A stretch of 64,000 nucleotides of DNA from Patiria pectinifera (Eukaryota; Echinodermata; Asteroidea; Valvatida; Asterinidae): assembly GCA_029964075.1 (NCBI GenBank), contig CM057149.1:3668465-3732464 (forward strand), given 5' to 3'. Below, piece after piece: positions 32,801-41,800 of the stretch. The translations under genes were made by a program, and so were the position numbers. Positions within the stretch are counted from its first letter, which is position 1. Every line of letters begins with the position of its first letter. The notes under the pieces are model-generated. The model was not told the origin of the DNA. It was given only the letters and a program-made list of their open reading frames with translations, and made no database searches.

Positions 32801-35800
32801 CATCCGAAGGCTGGACAACTTTCTTGATATGGTCACCATATATTCAAATGATTTAAAGGAGATGGTTTTGTTCAAAAGTGTTCCAAAGCCATGCTTGAGA
32901 ATAAAGCAGACGCCCCCACCACGTCGCGATTGTCTTGAATTATGGACGACATCGTAATTGGGTAGCGACTGATTGATGTCAGCCAAAGTACAGTTGTCGC
33001 GATCAGTACCGGTTAGCCAGGTTTCTTGGAGGGCTAAAATGTCAATTTCGTTACCAGACACGAAGTCACAGGCTGAGGCAACCTTGTTGTTAATCGAACA
33101 AGCGTTCCAGGATGCAAACGATGTCTTATGGGTCACTCAATTCGAGTTCACATTTTAAAGCGTGACTTGAATCAGACTCTTCTGTTGGTTGTGATTGATG
33201 GGAATTAGAGACAAATTAGAGCTGATAACACCCCGGTGGTTAAAATGGCAGTTTATACGGCGTCCTGTGATAATTGAAGAAATGTTGCGCCTCTCATGAG
33301 TTCCAGCACGGCAACCACGTCGAGTTGAATTTCGTACGCGGAGCTCGGACTTGGAAAATGTCACTATATTGGAATTTGGATGCACACGATGATGAATTCC
33401 CGCTGCTTTCACTAAACCCAGTGAACGAAGAATAGCACCACTGTAATGGATTGGTGACATCATTGAAACAACAAAGAGTCCAAGAATGTCTCGCGTAATC
33501 GAACAAAGGTGGTGTTAACAAGCAGAATAGAACACTCACTGTATGCATGTAACAGTTCGTGTTGACCCAATGCAGCGAATCCGAAGGGCGACAACGAAAG
33601 AATTGAAAATGATATCACAACTCACAGTCTTCGCCAGCGAGATCAGAAAACAGCTCATTCCTGTCTACCGATGATCAGTAAACGTACTACAGTGTGCTAT
33701 TCTAAAAAATGTGTTAAAATCGGTAAAAAACTAAGAAATTCTCAAGACAGAGGTATCGTATGCAGCAGCTCGAGATCAGCGCACAACGACTTTACAGTCA
33801 CGTACCGCCAAAGGTTTACATGATTCTTTCTTTATTAGTGCTCACTGCTTTTTTTCTCACCCAACATTATCTCCTTCAATTTAAACCTACATCCTGCTTC
33901 TATAATAGCGTGAACGACTATATATTCATAAGTGGCTCAAATTTTGGACTTCTGTATTTGTGCCACATACCCCATGCTACCCCACCTTGCCAACAACTAG
34001 GAGAAATTAAAAGTTAACAGGTTGATAACCCATGACTTCGAAAAAATGTGCCAGTTATTTTTAGACTAAATCTGAAGTTTCCAGCTAAAAATAAGAGGAA
34101 AACTATACATTTGCAGACACAAAACTAACTTTTCCTTGCCATTCACAGGTTAACGTGCACTATGGTATTATTGTGATTTAAAGAGGTTATGGAATGCTCG
34201 AAGACATTTCCGTCATTTTTGGGTATATGTAGCCTAAGGTGTGATAAAATAAAAACGACTATTGTTTCTGTCATGAAATGAGTACAAAGGGTACTTTTGA
34301 GAGCTGTTTTTCAGGTCCTGTTTCGACCCAAAAGTGCAATTTGTGTAAAAGTCGTCGTTGCGGGCAGCAAACAAAACACAGTAAATCGTGACGTAATAAA
34401 CAGGACTCGTTTATGCTACTCTGCATCGGGAGTCCTGTTTATTACGTCACGATTTACTGGGTTTTTTTTGTTTGCTGCCTGCAACGAAGACTTGGACAAA
34501 AATTGCACGTTCGGTCGGAACAGGCATGACAGGACTCGAAAACAGCTCTCAAAAGTACCTTTTGTACTTATTTTATGACAGAAACAATAGTCGTTTTTAT
34601 TTCGTCACACCTTAGGCTACATACAACCGAAAAATGACTAAAATGTCTTCGAGCATTCCACAACCTCTTTAAGCTACATATCAGGAAAACCCATCGATTC
34701 CCGTTGCAAGTATGGAAGGAGTATCCTTCTTGTTTAAATGAAAGCTGAACAGCTCACTCTTTTTAACACAAACTCTGTTGCAACAAAAGTATGTTTCAAG
34801 TTAACATAAAACCTCGGTTGCAACTTAGCATTTATACATTTATTTAAAACTATATAACAAACATTTCCAGCTGAAGTTTTACTAACAGTCAACTTTGTCT
34901 TTTTATTGCTCTGCTGCATGTCTCTCCGACTTTCTCTTTCAAGACCAATCATCAGCTCGTGTTGACTGAGGCTGGTTGAATCACCTATAAGTATACACAC
35001 AAAAAACGTTTGTACCAATTCCACCAAAACAGCCTAATGGGTTCGATCTAGAGATTGATAGAAAAGAGGAATTGATGTTGTGAAAATAATTATGACTGTA
35101 TATGTAGTTCCTTAAACCCCGTAAACATTTATTCTATCAACATCGTAACTTAAATTTTTAATGAAAGCCACCTTTGCCCATCACAGGCTTTGATGAAAAC
35201 ATACTGGCATTATTTCAAGGGAAACGTACTGTAGGCCTATATGGACGCCACATTTGAAAATCAGATTCTGGCAGCCAATTATCTACAAATATCTTTTGTC
35301 GAACGAAATGTGTTCATTATTCTTTTCAAAATGGAGACAATGGAAAGATCAACATTTTTTATGCCTATGGCACAGCTGTTCACAATATACATGTATCTCA
35401 TCCATAAAGGTGATAAGATGTATTTACGATACCGAAACGTACAATCAGTAAATTAATGTTTCAATTACACTTTGTGCAAGCAATGCATATGCTCAAGTCT
35501 TAAAATCATTCTTGGGCCAAGACTACATGCCTGTTAGATTTGATGCAGTGTATGTTTAGTGTAAGTGTAAGTGTAACTGTGGGTAGGCATTGCATTCACT
35601 GTGTGGAGTTCCGAACAATAAAGTCCACATAAACCAGGTAGAGGCGACTTTGTGTGGACTTGGGCAAGTCCACACAGTGTTTCCCCGTTTCTGAAATACA
35701 AGTTAAGAGACATTTTGGGGTTAAGTTTATCCGTATCAAAATGAAAAGCATCACTAAAGGGGATCATAGAAAAAAAGTTGGGCGAAAGAGTTTTATAGTT

Positions 35801-38800
35801 TCAGAAAAATGATTTTTTTTTTCACTGGTTTTTCTTAACTACACGAAACCATTATAGTTAGTATTATAACTAACCAATATTTTATGGCAATATTTAAAAC
35901 TGATAGAAATAGGTGAATGAGAACAACTTTAGGCTATAATACAAGCCATTTTGGATTGTCAGTATGTCCTCATAATCATTCAGTCACTTCAATACGTAAT
36001 CAACAAAATAAACTTTTCAAAAATTCAATTGATAAAAAAATATACCCAAATATGAGAACAAATATATTACACTACAGGTATTAAAAATGTATGCAAAAAA
36101 GGCACATCTAGAAAATCAAGCTTGACATCCATCCTTTTCGGAGTCAGCACCCTAAAAATTAGTTAAAATAGCTATGTTACCAACTTAATGCCTCTTCATA
36201 TCAGGTAACATTTAAAAAAATATCGTCTGGACTACAACTCCGCCTTGTAACTAAACTTACATATATATTCATTCCAACAACAACAACATCAGTTTTTAAC
36301 TGTAGCGGGAAAATCATTGTTTAAATGTGTCTACCTCTTTTACAGTGCCATGATTGTGCAGAGCTGATGTTTATGGCGCAGTCCGTAGTGATGCCTTCGG
36401 TTGATAATTCTTCGCTGTTAAACCTGTAATTAAAGGTCATTCTAGCATGAAACAAATGTACAATTTAGAGGTCCATGTGTGAGTAACATAATATGTCACG
36501 TTCCAGTCCTATTCCAATATTTGAGACACAAAATTCCATCATGAATTACATTTTTTTCGCATGGGGGGAGTACTTTCAACGCTTCAAGTGCTTGGGGTTT
36601 ATTTACTGTTGCATTACATTTGGATAGTAACTACGGACATTTCATTCCATTTATCCCCCCTTTTTGGGAGGGGGGGGGGGGTCGCCACCTGTAGACCCAA
36701 CCCCTTCCCACTTTCAGGTTACTTTTTAGGTTTATGTAAGTTTTTGTAAGTTTGAAATTCTACATATATAACTGTACTAAAATATCAGATTGCGATCGGT
36801 CATCATGACAGCATGTCGGGATTAAATAATGCAGGAGCAATGATTTAGGAATTAACCAATAGTAAACTTCCATGTCTAAGGGTCACATGACTATTCACAT
36901 GATTTACTTAGAGTGCCTAGTGCAATAGACTAGAAACGTGTGCATTTACATAAGGGAAAAAATGGAGAGAAAAGTGTGCAAATACAGAGAGAGATGTTTG
37001 CAAATAGTTACACCAGAGTGCAAAAGTGTTTACACAAAATCTCTCGAACAACCTTGATGGAGTGAGTGACGAGCTAAAAGGTTACTGTGTCACAGGTTAT
37101 TTACAACACAGGATGTCTTACCGAGGCAAATATTTAGCTCGAGTCAATTCGAGTCACGATTATTTGAACACTATGTATACCAAAATGTATGAAAAGAGGT
37201 CATAACTTTAGCAAGCATTAGAATCCAAAAGCTTTATAACAAATCGCCCAAAACCAATGATGAAACAGCGAATTCGAAAATGTGTAGTATTGTGTGCGTT
37301 CTAGAACTATGAGGTGGGAGTCTGTGACACTTGTATATTTGTACATGACTGCTATTCGCAAAGTAAAGTGAGTATAAATTTTGCACCGTAATTCATTGCA
37401 AATACTTTTCGCAAAGTTGCGCTTTTTATTTTTGGGACTCGATTGAGTCTTATTAGCCTTCGCTCGAGTCGAGTCTTCTGCTGAGGGACTCGATCGAGTT
37501 GAGTCGAGTCATTTGCTCGCAGTGACGACTCGAGTCGAGTCGAGTCATTTACCTTACGGACTCGACTCGACTCGAGTCACCAAAAATTGTGACTCGAGTC
37601 GGACTGGAGTTGAGTCATTGACTCGAGTCATTACAACTCTGCCTATACCCAGCCTACCTGTCCCATTATGCCAGGGTTTGTTTGAAAGGATTGAAGCTTT
37701 TTTAAACAAATATGTACCATTGTTTGTTCAAATTTGCTGTTTTTCTCATCAAATCAAATTTACAACGATTTTTGCAAAATTCTGCCAGAAATCTGCCCAA
37801 AGAAAATCCATTCTGTCAAATTTTCTGTCAAACTCTCGCTTTTTTAACAAAAATTTTGTCAAAGTTAGCCGAAAATCGGCTAAAACGGTCACCTTGCGTC
37901 CAATGCACATGTACATTCATGGCTCGCGCTGCGCTTCGGTCGTACCCCCCGCCCTGCAAACAGGACGCTGGGATACTCTGATGAATTCACGCTCTGATTG
38001 GTTGGATTTTGCGTGACCTGCGAACTCCACGTCATCAAGGTCATGACTCTGCTAGTTTTGAAACGGCCGTTAAAACTGATTCACTACTCTTTTATTCCAG
38101 TTTAGAGATGTTTTTTCTCGTTGAAAAGCGAAATAAGGCCAAAAAAAAGTCTCCGGTTTCTGGTATGGAGCTTGCCCCAAAAGTGGTGCGGCGACGCTGC
38201 TTTTTTTTTTTTACCTTGTTTTTTTTTTGGCTTCAAATGTCGGCTGATGACTGCAAATGGTGCCCGACTAAACTTAGTGCAAATATATGGGAGTCCAGAG
38301 AGGCCACATAAATCTTATTCTCGATCATAACCCCATCTCAAAACACGTTAAAATTGTGCAGCAGCAGAATTCCAGTCAAACCAGTGAGTTTGGCGGTTTT
38401 GAAACATCATCTTGTATTGAAAAAAAAAACTTTTTCATTTTGCCGACGCGCATGGCTACGGCGACGCGCGCGCACACCAGAAACCGGAGACTTTTTTTTT
38501 TTGGCCTAATGTAGGAAATTCTGTAAAACTTATCTGTGTTGTAAATTTACAAGTCCCGTCACTCGCTCAGGCTCCGTTTCGAATCACGAACGGTCGGATT
38601 GCATTATGCGACGCTCAAAATTTTGTCCACGTGGTCCACAAGAAAACAGAAATCACATCCGGTATTGAATGTGCGCAATTCTATGGGAAGTTTTCGGATA
38701 GCATTTACGCACATTGTCTAGTTGCGCGGTCTTGAACAGCTGCAGCCAGATGCTTTATACATAATCATAGGCCACTTCCTTCACAAGATTATGTGAAGCT

Positions 38801-41800
38801 CATCAGAGTATCCCAGCGTCCTGTTTGCATGGCGGGGGGTACGAGCGAAGCGCTGCGCCTCACGACGAACGTTCAGCCAGAGATTGGTGTGTCTGGGTGC
38901 CAGACTGTGTGGGTAACGGACACCCCAAGTTGCTGTGAAAAAAAAAAAAAATCACGCATGAAAGGGTTTACAACTTGGGCCTGTCGTGAATATTGGCGTC
39001 AATATTGGCGCAAATATTTGCGACATGGAGGCCATGTCGTGAATATTGGCGTCAATTTTGGCGTCAATACATATGTGGGATGTCCATTTATAGCAACCAT
39101 ACATTCCCTCGAGCTAAGTACGGGACTGGAAAACTGGACCGAGAACTCCCGTTAGAGTTCATGGGTAGCACACGGGGGAGAGAACCGCTCCGTGCCGCTG
39201 AGCAGACTCTCGGAGAACGCCAAAGCACACATGCTATGGGGAAAGGAACTTAGCTCGCTGGGGCGAAAGGAGGTGTGGTTAGTCGCGCACATAGCGCGCG
39301 TGGCATTGCATTCTGCGCTATGCTTGGTAAGAAACCCTGGGAATAAAAGTGCAAGTTGGCAATTTACGATAAATGGGTAAAATACAGGAACTATAAAAGA
39401 CAAGAAGAAGATCGTGTACTTCATGGACAGAGTGAGTCCAGAGGGCGCTAGATTTCCATAATCAAGCATTGTGGGTTCGTAACACTATGATGAATGGTAG
39501 GCAAGAAGTAATTTAAAGCTGCATCCCCATGCTATTTTTGAGTTTCTTCGTTTTATTCTAACATAAAATTAATGAACAACTTTAATACGCTATGGGTTCC
39601 GCGTGTACAAATGATCCTCCTTCAACGGTCAGAACAGGGCCCAATTTTTTGGCTCTGCTTATTAACGTTACCCAAAAATCCTGGCTTACTATAGCAGATT
39701 TTTTTTTTGATTACGGTAAGCGTATTGCACGCGTTGGAGAGGAATTTTTGCTTCTGTGCATGCGTATATCCCGTAACCAAGGATTCTGTGCTGACGGGTT
39801 AACACAGAATTTTTCTGCTAGCGCGGTTAGCACAAAATTGGTGGTCGTAAGCGCGGAATTCTGTGGTTAGCAGAGCCAGGAAATTAGGCCCAGGAGAGTT
39901 TGGGCCGGGGAGACCTAGACTGGTTCCGGGTCCATTCACTGCGTATTTCTAATGATCCAAAGTCATTGGGGGCGGAGATAAGTCTGAGATCCCGTAAATA
40001 TAGGCAGGTTAAATTCGAACGTATTCGCGCGCTAACAACGCCTGACGCCCACGCGATCACGCTGTGGCTAATGGGCTAATGAGCTTTAGCTTTGGCACAT
40101 TCAGGAAGTCGTGCGTACTTCGCGCGCTAACCTAGATGGTAGTACGCACACGGGGCTCCATCCAAAGGGTTGTCAAAAAAAGTTGAAAAGTGGTACAAAC
40201 GCGCCCTCTTTGTCGGCTCTCGGAGCCCTGACTGCACACAGTGCTACGCAGCATCCCTACATTTACCCATACTGCACTGTTGGACTGTCCTTCAACTAAG
40301 TAGTCGTTACATCGCCTTTGATGCCGTGCTGACATCTCATCAAAATATAGATCACGCAATACACTTTCCAAATTTGGCTGAATTATTCCAATTCAAAAGT
40401 TACGGATATGCAAATTAGGCATGGACAACTTCTAGCCGATGAGAAGCATTGCCTCCGCATTGGGACACATGGTGTTCAGGGGAATGAACCGTTATTTTGG
40501 TCATTTTGTCACAGCCATTCAAAGCACACAGAGGTCTTGATGTTTCCATATTTTTACCCCACTACCATCCAATGGATCCACCATCAGTATTTATATACAT
40601 GTATACATCATATTGGTATAGGATCCATGTAGCTATATATGTAGTTTTAATAATATACAGCGCTTCGACGGACATCCCAGAGTTGTAACGAGTCACTGAT
40701 ATTTGTGACTCAAGTCGAGTCGTGTCATTTTAAAGAAGTGACTCGAGTCGAGTCGAGTCTTTAGGTCAAGAAGGTCGAGTCGAGTCGAGTCAAGTCAAGT
40801 ATTTAGCTAGAGTCAATTCGAATCACAAATATTTGAACACTATACAGGGTGGATAAAAAACGAAACCTAGATATTATTGCTAATTTGAACAATAGTAGGG
40901 CACATATGAATCAAAGAGATATATCTTCTGTTAGGACTAATCTCCTCTTTAAAGTAACACCCTGGTCATGACATTACATTCACGGTTGACTGAGCAGTGA
41001 CACATTTTATGAAAGGGTCTATTTAGAGACTCGCACCACTTTTCAATTGTGGTTTTTGTTGTGTCATTTGTCACAGAGTGAAAGGCTATGGTTGCCAATC
41101 AAGGCAGGTCGGGTAAAAGAGATTTCGCCATGAAAAGTGGCGCAAGTCTCTAAATAGACCCTTTCGTGAAATTGTTCCCTGCTCAGTCAACCGTGAATGT
41201 AAGGACATGATTAGGATGTCATTTTAAAGAAGAGATTCATACCTAACAGTGGATATCTCCCTTTGATTCACGCGTGCCCCACGTCTGTTCCAATTAGCAA
41301 CAATATCTCGGTTTCGTTGTTTGTTTTTTTTTTTTTATCCACGCTGTACAATAAATAAACACAAGACAACTACATGTGGTGACACCTCATTTGACTCTTA
41401 ATAAAAATAAAAAGGGGTGCCAGCTTATCGCCATGAAACTAATAGGGACACTGATCAAACCACGTATGTATTTGTATACATTAGTCGCGAACATTTTAAC
41501 GTGACGTGAACAAAAACCGGCACCGGCGCAAGTTATTGCAACTATTGTTCGCAAAGTTTTGCTAAAAATTATGGCACTCGAGTCTTATTAGCCTTCCTCG
41601 AGTCGAGTCGAGTCATTCTGATGAGGAACTCGAGTCGAGTCGAGTCATTTGCTCCCAGTGACTCGATCGAGTCGAGTCGAGTCATGTCATTAGTCGAGTC
41701 ACCAAAAATTCAGACTCCGGTCAGACTCGAGTCGATTCATTGACTCGAGTCATTACAACTGTTTTGGACTTGGTACTTTCATTCCTTTTAATAGTTGTCT

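Larger units (their letters stand above)
29710..33550 (-). mobile_element. CR1-type LINE, broken copy, in ROCO intron
   Basis: Minus strand, same orientation as the host gene. 5' to 3': a leader with RRGCRAGTHERRNISS (33155-33463); an endonuclease frame 33136-32129 (SFASWNACSINNK, LQETWL, NIYRPP, GDFNFHID, THRSGHMLD, PSDHYA); an RT frame 31917-30940 (SKSCQLDPIPTALL, NYRPVSLLSFMSKL, LDLSSAFDTIDHAIL, WGVPRGSVCG, YADDTQVYVF); then C-terminal scraps to 30026 (LWNSLSLCVKGSM). The tail GCGCTTTATAATTTTC ends in TTCTTCTTATTATT (29715-29750), the CR1/L2 type. Stops and frame changes separate these parts. No 2A motif is seen, unlike the copy at 2351. A hAT MITE sits inside (30414-30732). Confidence 0.88.

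Noticed and set aside
33155-33463. Independent gene upstream of the minus-strand LINE endonuclease
   Set aside because: Same frame as the endonuclease and with the basic RRGCRAG segment seen in CR1 leaders, so it is the LINE N-terminus.
36120-36170. Extra ROCO exon before the switch exon
   Set aside because: An acceptor-like TTTTTAG is followed by a short open piece, but there is no donor and the phases of the real exons already match without it.
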